Shown here piece after piece: positions 10,470 through 21,501 of a stretch of 50,534 nucleotides of DNA (positions within the stretch are counted from its first letter, which is position 1; the number at the start of each line of letters is the position of its first letter). Location: NCBI GenBank assembly GCA_018457335.1, contig JAGYHI010000002.1:1-50534 (forward strand), given 5' to 3'. The DNA is from Candidatus Altimarinota bacterium. Its GTDB lineage: Bacteria > Patescibacteria > JAEDAM01 > BD1-5 > UBA2023. A program made the translations under genes and the position numbers. Under the pieces are notes generated by a model. It saw only the letters and a program-made list of their open reading frames with translations, was not told where the DNA came from and did not search any database.

Positions 10470-11060
10470 ATGAATGCAAACATTCTACACAATCTGCTCG
10501 AAAAATCTCCAAGAGAAGTAGCGAGGGAGGTGCATAAATGACAAAAGTACGGAGACAAAGATTATTTTACACATCATCTCGAGCCAGTCGCGGAGTTTTC
10601 GGAGGGGCTTGCTAGAAAAGAAAATTATCAAGCAGATTTGATTGCGAGGCGGATTCGGGATTTGGCGTATTTGCACGATGCACCAGAAGACACAAATCTC
10701 TCTGGCGAGATTATTTCATTTTTATTTGATGAAAAACTCGGGAATGATGCAGAAATTCTCAATAAAAGACATTTGAATGAAAAACGAAAAACAAAAGATG
10801 AATATTTTGAAAGTGTCTCTGATGCTATCGAGACTGCAATCGTAAAAACGGCTGATAGATATATGAATATTATCACCCTTCCGCAGACCGAAACTGACAA
10901 GGCAATTTATCTTTTTCAGCGCTACGGCGAAGAATTTGAGTACTTTAAAAAGTACGATATTTTTCCAGAAATTATATATTCTGCCCTTTCTGATGCACAT
11001 ATGCAGTTGATACTCCAAGAAAAAATTTCAAAAAATGACCTCAAATTTACAAGATTTTAA
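10470..11060 (+). CDS. HD-domain phosphohydrolase (SpoT/MESH1-like)
   Basis: A stand-alone HD-fold metal phosphohydrolase of 196 aa. The N-terminal VAREVHKGQKYGDKDYFTHH resembles the start of RelA/SpoT-type HD domains (A-H-GQ-R-G-Y-H), with the HD pair and ED in LAYLHDAPEDT (about residues 66-75) as metal ligands. This is the arrangement of small alarmone hydrolases, so (p)ppGpp hydrolysis is plausible, but no synthetase domain is present and specificity is inferred. The true start at 10470 becomes visible only when the TGA in HKGQ is read as glycine. It has its own promoter and lacks a ribosome site. Confidence 0.8.
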
Positions 11061-11078
11061 TTTTTTAAGAAAAATCTC

Positions 11079-11107
11079 TTGCATTATTAAGAAAAATATG
11101 GTATAAT
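11079..11107 (+). promoter_or_regulatory. Promoter of the SLT-M15 hydrolase gene
   Basis: TTGCAT (11079-11084) and TATAAT (11102-11107) with a 17-bp spacer. Confidence 0.7.
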
Positions 11108-11139
11108 TTGTTTGTTATTATATTTTAATTTTAAAAATT

Positions 11140-13290
11140 ATGCGAATTTATTATTTTTATTCGGAAAATATAGAAAATCCAAAAAAAATCATAAACAATT
11201 CAGAAAAGCAAGAGAAAAAAGAAAAATCGACCGAACAATCGCTCGATACGATTAAAGAAAATTTTAGTAAAAATTTCAAGGAAAATCCAGAAAAAATGTG
11301 GAAAATCATCGAAAAAAATCTACCACTTCCACCAAGTAAAGCAGAAAAAAAACTCCTTGATTTAAAAGAAAAAAATCCACCAGCGACGGCTAAGGATATT
11401 TTAGCGGCACTCGAAAAAATCTCTCAAGAAAAGAGAGAAATCCTCCTAAAAGAACTCACAGGAGAAGATACAAAACTCGATAAAAAAGAAGACGGAGAAA
11501 AAAAAGAGAAATCAACTGAAAAAGAATCGGTCGAAAAAATCACAAAAACTACCACAAATGCTGAGTTTTTAAATATTCCTTTTAATAATCGACTTCCAGC
11601 GATTACAAAACCGCCAATTCGCACAGACGAAATCGAAGTAGAGACAAAAATCGTCTTGAATTTTGACTATGATGGGGATGGAAAACAGGACAAAAGTGAC
11701 CTCTACTATAAGACGACAGCGGGGCAGATTTTACCTGACACTGTGATGGCGGTGAAAGTTAATGGAGATGAATACGAGCGAAAAAATCTCAAAGGCGAGT
11801 TTTTTGATAAAAATGGTCGTCGATTGATTATCGGACATCAGACTCTTTTGAAGGTTTCAAAACTTTGGAGCAAAGAAGAACTTGAAAACAAACAAAAACA
11901 AAATGAAAAACTTGTCAAAGAATTTGAAAAAAAGCACGAAGATGCAAGTGAATATATCATCAAACAAGCAATCGACCGAGGTATCGACCCAAATTTTGCA
12001 CTCCTTGCTTTTGGAAAAAAATATGGAAAAAATCTTACCAAAGCACAAGAAATCGAAATCGAAAACGCCTTTACAGAGTTTGACCGAGTATCTGGAAAAA
12101 CTGGATTCTCTCGCGATCAAAAAGACGGAAAGCACTCTGCAAAACTCTCTTTCGCTGTACTCAAAAAATTTGGCGAAAGTGAAAACGCTATCGAGACAAA
12201 ACTCAAAGATTATGGATTTTCGGAGGAAGAGATTAAGGGGGCGAGAGAGGTAAATTCTACAAAACTTCATATAAACTCACTTCATAAAAATTTGACGAAA
12301 GAAGCAAGAGAACTTCTCTCTGATCCGAAATTTATGGAGAAACTCTCAAATGTTGCAAAAAATATCGGTGCAAGCGTACAAGATTTAGTGACAGTGATGA
12401 TGAGTGAATCTGGAATGAATCCACAAGCAATCAACGATAAGAGTAATGCTTCTGGACTTATTCAATTTATGCCAGAAACGGCAGAATGACTTGGTACATC
12501 TGTTAGTGAAATTCAACAAATGAGCTGACTAGAACAGCTAGATTATGTGGAAAGATATTTCAAGAAAAATAACCGTTGACATCGGCTTGATAGTGTAGAA
12601 AAACTTTATTTAGCAACTTTTTACCCAAATGCTCTCTCAAAATGAGATGATTACATAATTGGTTTTGATAGTAAAAAAACTGAGGAAGTTAATATAAAAA
12701 ATGCTGAAAAAATTGCTAAAAAAAATCGTGGTATTACAAAAGATGTTAATTGATTTATTACTCGAAAAAGTTTTAGAAAATATGTAGAAAATAAAACACA
12801 GCAATTTGCAGGAGTTCTTCAAGCAGTCAAAAGTGGAGAATATATGCTTGCAGAAGGAAGTAGTACAGAAAAATTACAAGCACTAAATCCTGAAACAAGA
12901 AAATTAATTCAAAGTCTATCGAATAACTATAACTTCAAAGAAAAAGTTATTGATTTTGCTTATGAAGTTCAATCAAAATGAATGGACATGAAAATCATTG
13001 AAGCTAAAAGAAGTTTCCATAGACAGCAAAAATTAGTAGCACAATGAAAATCAAAAACGATGAGATCTAAACATTTGGAAGGGTTAGCTATTGATGTTTC
13101 TTGTCCAGATATTTGAAATGATCTTAGAAAAAAACCAGAAATTATGCAAATTGCAGCGAAATATTGACTATGGAATGGCGGAGAAATGTGGTGATGGGAT
13201 TATGGACATTTTCAAGCTTATAAAACCGCGGTAAATAAAAATGATTTAGCAAGAATGGAAAGAAGATGAACATTGCCACAATCCGTTTAA
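11140..13290 (+). CDS. Dual peptidoglycan hydrolase: SLT transglycosylase + M15 peptidase
   Basis: A 716-aa two-domain murein hydrolase. The N-terminal ~330 residues are Lys/Glu rich and coiled, with a calcium-loop-like FDYDGDGKQDKSD. The SLT lytic transglycosylase domain (about 400-520) has catalytic Glu in MMSESGMNP (near 424) and ASGLIQFMPETAEGLG, where the glycine after AE is TGA. The C-terminal ~120 residues match M15 / phage-endolysin L-Ala-D-Glu or D-Ala-D-Ala peptidases: SKHLEGLAIDVS (zinc His and Asp) and WDYGHFQ. It would cut both glycan and peptide. No clear signal peptide is seen, so export may be non-classical or phage-like. It needs many TGA glycines, all after residue 449. Its stop overlaps that of the convergent CBS gene by 3 bp. 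Confidence 0.85.
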
Positions 13291-14015
13291 CTTTCCCCTA
13301 TCATCGGTAAATCCCAAGCAGTGATAATTCCTTCTATGGTATCACTGCTTTTTCATGATTTCGTCAGAAAAATCGCCCCGAGTTTCTTGCGGTTTCGAGA
13401 GTATTCTTGAAAAAATTTCTCTATATCATGGAGCGGGGTTTTATTTTTGAGAAAAATATATTCGAGATTTTTGGTGTCGATAGCGATTTGAGAGATTTCG
13501 ATATTTTTGTCGAGGATTTTTTCACTTTTTTGGATCCAGAGGAGGAGAGATTTTTGAGAAAAAACACCTCGAAACTGTCCATCGTCGGTATAAATCGGCA
13601 CATGAGAAAAATTCCTGATACTCATCGCCTCAATCAGGAGTGAAAGTTTATCGCTATTTTTCGCAATAAAGACTTTTTTCTTGAAAATGTCGATTGCATT
13701 CGTATTAAATTGGGTTTTGAGATGCTCGATAGATTTTAAAATATTTTCGATTGTATTGAGGGTTTTTTGTCCGATTTTTATCCAGTCATTTGTGTGGATT
13801 GCGAGATTTCGCACGGTATTGAGCGTACGGAGATTGTCATAGTGCAAATCATCAATTGCCTCAAACAGTTTGGACTTTTTTGCCCGCTTGTGAATCTCCG
13901 TCAAACACAGCCAAAAATCATGCTTCTCGCTGACATCGAGCAAATCTGTGATGATGTGATGAAGTTTGTTAAACTGCTTATTAAAGAGTAGGATTTTTTT
14001 GTTTTGTGGTTGCAT
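13287..14015 (-). CDS. CBS-domain protein with N-terminal helical region
   Basis: A 242-aa soluble protein. The N-terminal ~115 residues are helical and charged; the C-terminal part looks like a CBS pair (about 120-240): a strand-helix with SIRNFSHVPIYTDDGQFRGVFS and a final GIITAWDLPMIG, which is the usual end of a CBS motif. CBS pairs bind adenosyl ligands. The last 22 residues are recovered only by reading the TGA at 13353 as glycine. Its TAA shares three bases with the TAA of the convergent hydrolase gene. Partner enzyme unknown; an effector-type 'domain of unknown function + CBS' architecture is likely. Confidence 0.65.
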
Positions 14016-14085
14016 TGTAATGGAAATTAAGATTTTAGAATGCAGAATTAAGTAAATAGTTTAATAGAAAATAGAAAAGGAATTT

Positions 14086-14352
14086 TTAATCAAAATAGAC
14101 CTCATCATGTGTGCCGATATCAAGCATTAGAACTTGAATGTAGTTGTTTTTCTCGACAAAAATAATTCTACAATCATCACCAGCAGAAATAGATCTTTTC
14201 CCAGCCATAGATCCAGAAAGTGGGTGATTTCGAAGTGACGGATGATGTGGATCTTCACGAAAAAAATCTAGAACATCAAGTACAAAATCTTTTTGATCTG
14301 AATCAAGTTCTTTAAATTTTCGATTGAATTTTTTACTGGTTCGTAAATCCAT
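14086..14352 (-). CDS. RelE/YafQ-family mRNA interferase toxin
   Basis: An 88-aa RelE-superfamily protein: opens with LRTSKKFNRKFKEL, has HPSLRNHPLSGSMAGKRSISAGDDCRI and ends with the LLDIGTHDEVY-type strand usual in YafQ/RelE toxins, which cleave mRNA on the ribosome. The gene begins 4 bp after the stop of the antitoxin gene, the standard module order. No TGA is used. Confidence 0.88.
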   Translation of the reverse strand: MDLRTSKKFNRKFKELDSDQKDFVLDVLDFFREDPHHPSLRNHPLSGSMAGKRSISAGDDCRIIFVEKNNYIQVLMLDIGTHDEVYFD

Positions 14353-14356
14353 AATT

Positions 14357-14659
14357 TTATAAAGACAATAAATAATCTCTCATTTCTTTTGAAGTTCGAA
14401 GTACTGGTGAAGTTTCTTCTTCTCCCCTTTCAATTCGATCTGTCATATCGTCGAGCATTTTATTGTAGGCGACGAGTTTTGGGTCGAGAAGTTCTATTTT
14501 TTTCTCACCATTTTTGATTTGATGGAGCGTGATAGTGATAAGTGTCGAGAGGTCTGTCCCAGAGTGGGCCGCAAATTCTTTTGCCCATGCTTTGAGATCA
14601 GGAGCAAGTCGTATGGTTGTCGCCACCTTTCGTGGCTTTTTTGTTTGTACTGTTTTCAT
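14357..14659 (-). CDS. RelB/DinJ-type ribbon-helix-helix antitoxin
   Basis: A 100-aa antitoxin. The N-terminal 50 residues form a ribbon-helix-helix DNA-binding fold (VATTIRLAPDLKAWAKEFA then GTDLSTLITITLHQ); the C-terminal half is the flexible toxin-neutralising part. Such antitoxins repress their own operon. It lies directly upstream of the toxin gene. Confidence 0.85.
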   Translation of the reverse strand: MKTVQTKKPRKVATTIRLAPDLKAWAKEFAAHSGTDLSTLITITLHQIKNGEKKIELLDPKLVAYNKMLDDMTDRIERGEEETSPVLRTSKEMRDYLLSL

Positions 14660-14717
14660 AAAAATAAATTACATTGTATATCTATTGTAATCTTTTTTGC
14701 ATAAAATGCAAGAGTTT

Positions 14718-15356
14718 TTACTTTAAAAGATTTTTATAAAATGAAATAATCGCTTTTTCTGTCTCTTCGGAAAGTTTCGGAGTGAAATAAAGATAGAGTA
14801 GTCCCCCGGGGAGAATGATAGATAACATCACTATAAGAAAAAGAACAAAACCTAAAAACCATGAAACTCCAATTCCTAAAATAATTTGAATAATACCTTC
14901 AGAAAAATCTGTTATAGAAATGAAAAAGGTTATGACAGCTCATACCGACAAAAAGTGAAGTCAGATAATAATTCGTTCTATATTTGCTTTGAGCCATTTT
15001 CTTGGTTCTGGAATCCAATTAAATTTTTTATTTAATAATCAAATTGTTATGCTTGCAATTGTAGTACATAAGAAGAATCTCGTACCAAGAAAAACCGCTA
15101 AGAGAAAGAGAAATTTTATATCTATAAGATCTCCTCCAACTCATTGAGTATACTCATAAACATATTGAAAAATATTTAAACTTCCAGCCATTTTTTCGAT
15201 TCATTGTATTTTTAAGAAAAAAGTAAATGTCCATATGGCTCACCAAACACTCAAAATCAAAACTCCTCAAATCATAAGAGAAATCCCTAATTGTTCTAGA
15301 AAAAAATAAAGAAAATAACGCAAAAAATCACTGATGTATAAAGAGTATTTTTTCAT
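14718..15356 (-). CDS. Multi-spanning membrane protein of unknown function (212 aa)
   Basis: No family recognised. Under the standard code nothing is visible here; reading eight or so TGA codons as glycine gives one clean frame of 213 codons from ATG to TAA. About four hydrophobic segments are seen (near residues 24-50, 78-108, 125-150 and 158-185), several with TGA-encoded glycines inside the helices. It starts 19 bp after the stop of the RND pump gene, so it is probably the last gene of the efflux operon and may be an accessory membrane component. Confidence 0.75.
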
Positions 15357-15375
15357 AAAAAATAGGTTAAATTAA

Positions 15376-18300
15376 TTATTTCTTTTTTCGATTTTTAAAT
15401 ATTTCCAAAAATTTTTTCCAAAGCCACTTTAAAATCTTGATAGTCGTACTTCCCTTTTGTCGGGTATAGAGTTCGTAGTAAATCGCTGTGACCACAAAAA
15501 GCGTGATAAAAGTCGTGGCAATAAGCCCAAAAATAATAGTAAATCCCATTCCTGCCCAGAATTTGTTTTGAAGAGCGATCGGAAGAATACCGAGTACCGT
15601 CGTGAGCGTCGTGACGAGCATCGGCTCGAGACGAGTCGCACCAGCCTCGACAAGTGCCAGGAATGGTTCCATACCACGTTTTTTATTTTGCTCGACCGCA
15701 TCGATAAGGATAATTCCGTGATTGACGGCGACCCCAGTAAAGGCGATAAATCCAATCGCAAATGGCATAGAAAATGGATTGTCGGTCAAAAGGAGTCCGA
15801 TAGCCACAAAAGGAAACGCCATAATCACCGAATAGAGCACGAGAAGCGGTTTTGAATAACTGTCAAACTGCAAAGTCAAAATCCCAAAGATCACGAGAAT
15901 TGCTGTGAAAAATGCACTCACCATAGCGATAATTAAATCGCTGTTTTCTTCTGTTTCTCATCATTTTTTGTACTCAATACCAGACGGATAATTAAAATCT
16001 TCTGCGATTTTTGTAGCCTTTTTGGTGACAAGTGAAGTGTTAAAATTTTCTTTGACATCAGCGCTGATTTCGATTTGTATATTTCCATTTTCTTGCGAGA
16101 TTGTTTCCACACTATTTTTGGCTTTTATATCGACAAAATCACCGATTCGGTAGGCAGTATTTTTATGATAAAAAAGTATATTTTCGATAGCATTGAGCGA
16201 GACATCTTTTTCGAAAGTATCGGCTTTCAAAATAATATCCATATCTTCGCCATCATCTTCGATGGAGGCAATTTTTCGTCCATTGAGCGCGCTGATGATA
16301 GTATTATAGATGAGGTTTGACGGGATTCATTTGAGTGATGTAAGTTCCTTATTTATCTGAAAAATAAACTGTCCCGGAGTGTCCTCAGACGAACTTTGGA
16401 CATTTTTTATACCGTCGATTTTCTGGATTTTTGATTGGAGTTTTTTTGAAGTCTCAATAAGTGTACTGAGATTATTGTAATTTTTTGCGACGAGTTTGAT
16501 TCCAATAGGATGTCCACCTGGTGGCCCAGAACTTGCGAGCGTATCTGTCACTTGAAATCCTTTTGCTTCGAGTGAGGTCAAGCGTTTTTTGAGGAGAGAA
16601 TTTATCTCAAAAACACTTCTCATATTTTTTTCTTTTCGTTTTTCCAGAGGCAAAAGATTGACTGTGATCGTCGCAGTATTATTTTTGATTTGCTTCAAAA
16701 CATAATCCGTCTCGGGAAATCCTGCAAAAAAAGCATCGAGATTTCCAAGACGATTTACCATTTCTTTGGTGGTGATACCATTTTCACTTTTGATAGAATA
16801 AGCGACGAGATCATTGTCATCTTGTGGAAACATCTGAAAGTCAATCAGCGGCGTGAGAGTTTTTTGGATCAAAATAAAGAAGAAAATCGGCGCAAAAATC
16901 ACAGCACGACGGATATATCTATGATGTAAAAATGTAGAGATGATTTTTTTGTATGAGCCGGTAATTTTCCCGATAAATCGGTTTCTCAAAGGGATTTTTG
17001 TTATTTTCAATTCTTTTCATTTTCGATCTTCGAGAAGCAGTTTTTTCTCATCTTCGTTCATATATTTGAGAGTGGTTTCATCTTCTATGTAGGATTTTTT
17101 ATTTTTCGCGAGCAAAAGATAAATCGCACTATTGACCGTCAGAGCGAGTGCAAGCCCGCTGACGAGGACTCAAAAAATCGTAATCGGAATAAAAGCAAGG
17201 AATTTCCCCATGACACCTGGTAGTGTCATCATCGGCACGAAGACGACAATCGTCGTACTGACACCAGAAATGACTGGTACAGCGTATTCTTTGAGGGCGA
17301 GTGCGATGGCTGATCGAGGCGAGAATCCGAGTCGAGTTTTTGCATTGGCGGCTTGTACAATGACGACAATAGTATCAATCGCGATACCAAAAGAAAGCAA
17401 GAGAGAAAAATTCGTCAAGAAATTCATCGAATAGCCAAAACTATTTAAAAGTGCGAAAGTCGACAAAAATGCCAGTGGCAAAGTCAAAGTCGCAAAAATC
17501 GCATCAAAAAGCCCGACAAACAAAAACATAGTCACAAAAACCAGTACGATAGTTGCGATTGCATTATTTGCCAGTTTTTGGTAATCTTGAATGATGTATT
17601 TTCCAAGGTCGTAAGTATAAGCGACTGCAAGGCCTTTAAATTCGGGAGTTTGTAGAGTTGCTTCTATATATTTTTTTGCTTTTTTACTGGCTGTAAAAAT
17701 ACTCGCTCATTTAGTTTTATTGACGGTTAGTCCTATTCCATTCAAGAAAATACTTCCGCTCCCTGAGATGACAGATTGGTCGATATCATTTTTATATTCG
17801 CGCTCGATTGTGGCGATTTCTCCGAGAGAAATATATCAGCCTCGTGGCAGTGCAATCGGTGTATTCAAGAAATCGAGGCTTTTTGTTTTTTTATCTTGTA
17901 TTCGATAGTCATATCTTTTATTATTGATTTCAAAATTTCCAATCGGGCGATTGATATTTGTGGATTGAATTTCATTTGCAATCATTGCGAGTGACAATCA
18001 AAAGCTTTTCATTTTTTCTTCATCAAGGATAATTTTTGTGTCATAAATAGTATCATTATTTGCTTTCATTCCTCACATAGATCGCGCTGACATACTGATA
18101 TAGGCATTTTCTATTGACGGTATATTTTCGAGTCCATTTTTTAGTTTTTTTAGATATTGCGAAAGTTTGCTTTTAGAAGTATCCCCTTTTGTATCATAGA
18201 GTATGAGCGAAAAAACCCGATTTGTATCGAGTTCGAGTTTTTTGATGGTCGGGTCGTGAGCGTCATCTGGGAAGTCCACACTCGCGACTTTATTTTCGAT

Positions 18301-18660
18301 TTTATCTTTGATTTCATTAGTATTTGCTCCAGTTTTTGGAGTGATGACCACTTGTGAAAAACCGAGATTTGACGACGAAGTGATTTTTTTTATGTCATTT
18401 ACCGTTTTGATTTCTTTGTAGATTTTACTCGTGATGAGACTATCGACATCTTGAGGACTCGCTCATGGATACACAGTCGATATGACGATCGTTTCCATCT
18501 CTACATTTGGCTGAGATTCCTTTGGAATCTGAAAAACCGACAAAAGCCCAAAGACAATAACCCCCAAAATTATCAAATAAGAAATCCGATATTTCCGCAC
18601 CCAAAAACCAAAAAATCATTTTTCGTTTTGTTCTTGAATCTGTTTTGTGTCTGTTTGCAT
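15376..18660 (-). CDS. RND-family efflux pump, inner-membrane transporter
   Basis: A proton-driven AcrB/MdtB-like (HAE) transporter of 1,094 aa, close to the usual ~1,040. Motifs: N-terminal TM1 with FGLLSVFQIPKESQP, periplasmic STVYPGASPQDVD and the repeated second half with GHPIGI, and TM10-12 with LTDNPFSMPFAIGFIAFTG and DAVEQNKKRGM. TM4 reads FGIAIDTIVVI: only one of the two relay aspartates found in AcrB (D407/D408) is present. About ten TGA glycines are needed for the single frame. It is preceded by a lipoprotein adaptor gene (19257-21086) with a ~600-bp repeat-filled gap. No outer-membrane TolC partner is in the window. Substrate unknown. Confidence 0.9.
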
Positions 18661-19256
18661 GTTTGGAAGATTAGAGTTTAGATTTTTAGGGGGAATAGTT
18701 TTTTTTAAAAAAGATTCCTTAATTTTATTTCCTTTCCTTCTTTCTCATTTCAGAATTTTTTTCAAGAAGAAAATCAGTTTATTGGGGCTTGGGGGTGAAA
18801 ACTGTCTGAGTCAGATGAAAATCTGTTATTAAAAGATGAGCGTATTAGCGAGCGAGTTTTTTCACCGCCAAAGGTTTTGGTACTTTTGGTCACAAAAGAA
18901 AGAGGGTATGAAGATGAAATTTCGAAAAAGAAAAGGAATTTTTATTGGCTGGATTCCGGATCAAGTCCGGAATGACAGGTATTGTTTTTCAGGAAAAAGA
19001 AGAGGAAGATCCTGAATACTCCAGGGTAGCCTCTCTTTTGCTGACGCAAAATTCACCTCCTCAAGTTCAGGATGACAGATTTATTTCTCCAATTTGTCAT
19101 CCTCGGGCTTGACCCGGGGATCCAGTACAGTATTTTTATCCAAGTAAGACATTTTCATCTAGATTCCCGCCTACGCGGGAATGACATTGATTATTTTTTA
19201 GTAAAAGTTAGAAGTTTCTTCGCTAACGCTCAGAATGACGACCTTTTCGTTCCTAA
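18661..19256. repeat. Cluster of dispersed palindromic repeats
   Basis: No gene. It contains, in order: a ~120-bp repeat shared with 3595-3715; a palindrome GGATTCCGGATCAAGTCCGG (about 18952-18971) with GAATGACA; a ~45-bp stretch (TTTTTCAGGAAAAAGAAGAG and flanks) repeated inverted at about 25970-26000; TCCTGAA...TTCAGGATGACA; CATCCTCGGGCTTGACCCGG; and TTCCCGCCTACGCGGGAATG (about 19162-19181). These GTCATTCC-type elements are common intergenic repeats in many bacteria. They separate the adaptor and pump genes of one operon. Confidence 0.75.
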
Positions 19257-21086
19257 TTACTTGACTACCAAATCAAATTTCCCAGCATCAAAATTTTTGG
19301 TATCAGTAAGGACAACTTTGGTGTTTTGAGGAAGATTTATGATGACTTCTATATTTTTTCCGAGGATTTTTCCGAGCATCACTTTTTGTTTTTTGAGGGT
19401 GTTTTCTGGTGTCAAAGTGGTAATTTCTCATTCATTTTCTGAGATGATTTGTACGACAGTAAGTGGTAGAAGGATGTGATTTTTACTTGTGTCGATGAGT
19501 TTTTTAGGAAAGGAAATTTTTGCCGTTTTTCCGATGAAATCAGTATTATTTGGGAGAGAAATACGCAGTGAAGAAAGGAGATTTTTTCCGGCGACAAGCG
19601 AGCGGGCAGTAATAGTCCCACTCAAGGTTTCTCCATCAATTTCGACTTTCATTTCTTCCCCGACATTTACCATGCTTGCGAGCGATGGCGCGATTTCGAC
19701 TTGGACTTCTGGAGTATTGCTGGCAAATTCTGCGATTGGCGTTCCTGTCGAGATAGATTGCCCTTTTTCTACGAGGATTTTTGTGATGATTCCAGACATC
19801 GGCGCACTAATGCGAAGTTTTGCAGCATTGTACTGAGCCTGTTGGAGAGCGATTCTTGCAGAGTCGATTCCGGCTTGTATTTGAGCGAGATTTGCGATTT
19901 TGACCTTCTTGGTATTTTCGAGCATTTTTTCAGCCTGTGTGAGTGCAATTTTTGCTTGCGAATTTGAATTTTGCAATTTTAAAAGAGCTTCTTGATAATG
20001 GATTTTTAATTCTGGATTATTTTCTATCGTGTCGAGTTCTTCTGGTGTCAGCGGACGAGAGAGTCGAATCGTGGCAAGTTTTGTCGCGAGTTCCTTGTCT
20101 TTATAGTTATTTAGAAACGGAGTCAAGCCACCGCGCCAAGAAGTAAATCGTGTATACGATGCTTGGAGTGAAGATTGGATTTGATTCCAAGTCTGTGTCC
20201 ACATTTGTTGTTGCTGTGGCTGAATAATATACCCAGCGCCACTTCGATTATTTTGAATCATTCGAATCATTGACTCGACCATTTTTTGGGTTTCCTTATA
20301 GAGTGTATCGAGTTCGTCAAGTTTTTTGTTTATATCTCCGTCTTGGAGATTTTTATTTTCTTGTATGATTTTTCGGAGTTTTCCGCGTGCAGCGTAGAGC
20401 GAGTCCCATCCCTCTTTTGCGTCTTTTCGTCCGTTTCCATTGTGGATTCCGAGGTCATCTTCCCATTTTTCCGCTTGATTGTCGTAGATATCGGTCATTC
20501 CGAGGATTTTATCGCCTTCGTGTAGATATTGAGTCATCTGCTGTTCGAGGGATTGGAGTGTGGTTTTATAGGTTTCATTGTGACTGTCGAGAGCGTCTTT
20601 ATTGGCTTGCGAGAGGAGATTATAGGAGAGGTGAGTATTTCCTTTTGTTGTCTGAAATCATTCCCTTGCCTTTTCATAGTTTGCTTCGGCTGAGATGATG
20701 GAACTGTCAAGATTTATGCTTGTTGCATTTTTTTGCAATTGCTGAGCATGCAGTCTGGCTCTGGCTGATTTGACTGCGAGATTATATCCAAAAATATTAT
20801 CACGAAGATTTGCAATAGTTTTTCACTTCCCTATTTTATCGCCTTCCTTTACAAAAATTTTCTCGATTTCTCATGAAGTTTTCGCAGATAGTACAAGCGT
20901 AGAACTCGCTTTTACAAGTCCAGTTTTTTCTTCGGTGATATTTTTATTAAAGTTTTTAATTTCTTGAATTTCGATTTGAAAAGGGATTTTTTCATTTTGA
21001 GTTTGCTCGCTATTTTCTTTTGAAACCTCACTTCCACAAGAAGCAAGGCTAAAAAGCACCACTGCGAAGATGATATATTTTTTCAT
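19257..21086 (-). CDS. RND efflux periplasmic adaptor lipoprotein (MFP/HlyD family)
   Basis: Membrane fusion protein that couples the RND pump to an outer conduit. The 609-aa protein begins with a lipoprotein signal peptide whose lipobox LASC places Cys at residue 17, so it should be lipid-anchored. A long coiled-coil hairpin (about 120-350) is flanked by the lipoyl half-motifs; the C-terminal half has LRISAPMSGIITKILVEKGQSISTG-type lipoyl and beta-barrel sequence. It is longer than AcrA (~400) because of the extended coil. The start at 21086 is chosen over two ATGs just upstream because the signal peptide begins there. It lies 20 bp after the AbrB-like gene. A few TGA glycines are required near each end. 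Confidence 0.88.
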
Positions 21087-21106
21087 AAGAGTCATATTAT
21101 AAAGCA

Positions 21107-21352
21107 TTAATCTAAATGACATTCGGCTTTAAGAAGTTCGATAAATTCTTCGACATCCTCAGTTTTTACGAATCCGACTGATTTATTATATTTCGTGATA
21201 GTCAAAAGTGTATCGCCCTCTTTGATATCCAGCATATCACGCACCTCTTTTGGAATCACAACTTGACCTTTTGCACCAACCGTCACGCTGTTGTGCATTT
21301 TGAGTTCCATTGACTCAGAGAGATTTTCCTTTTTTTTCTTGACACCAAACAT
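21107..21352 (-). CDS. AbrB/MazE-type (SpoVT fold) DNA-binding regulator
   Basis: An 81-aa swapped-hairpin transcription factor. The core SVTVGAKGQVVIPKEVRDML and DIKEGDTLL (about residues 21-50) is the classic AbrB/SpoVT motif. It is the first gene of the minus-strand operon with the adaptor and RND pump, so it probably controls their expression. No toxin partner is adjacent, which argues against a MazE role. The C-terminal ~30 residues could be for oligomerisation or ligand sensing. Confidence 0.85.
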   Translation of the reverse strand: MFGVKKKKENLSESMELKMHNSVTVGAKGQVVIPKEVRDMLDIKEGDTLLTITKYNKSVGFVKTEDVEEFIELLKAECHLD

Positions 21353-21501
21353 AAGTATAAAAAGTTAGAAAAGTATGAATACTATGAATTATATGAAAAT
21401 TGAGCTTTTTTCAAGTTTTTCTTCGTATATTTTTTGATAAAAAATTTGATTTTCTCAGAAATTTTTTTAAAATAAAAACGCTTAATTCTTAATTTTTTCC
21501 T

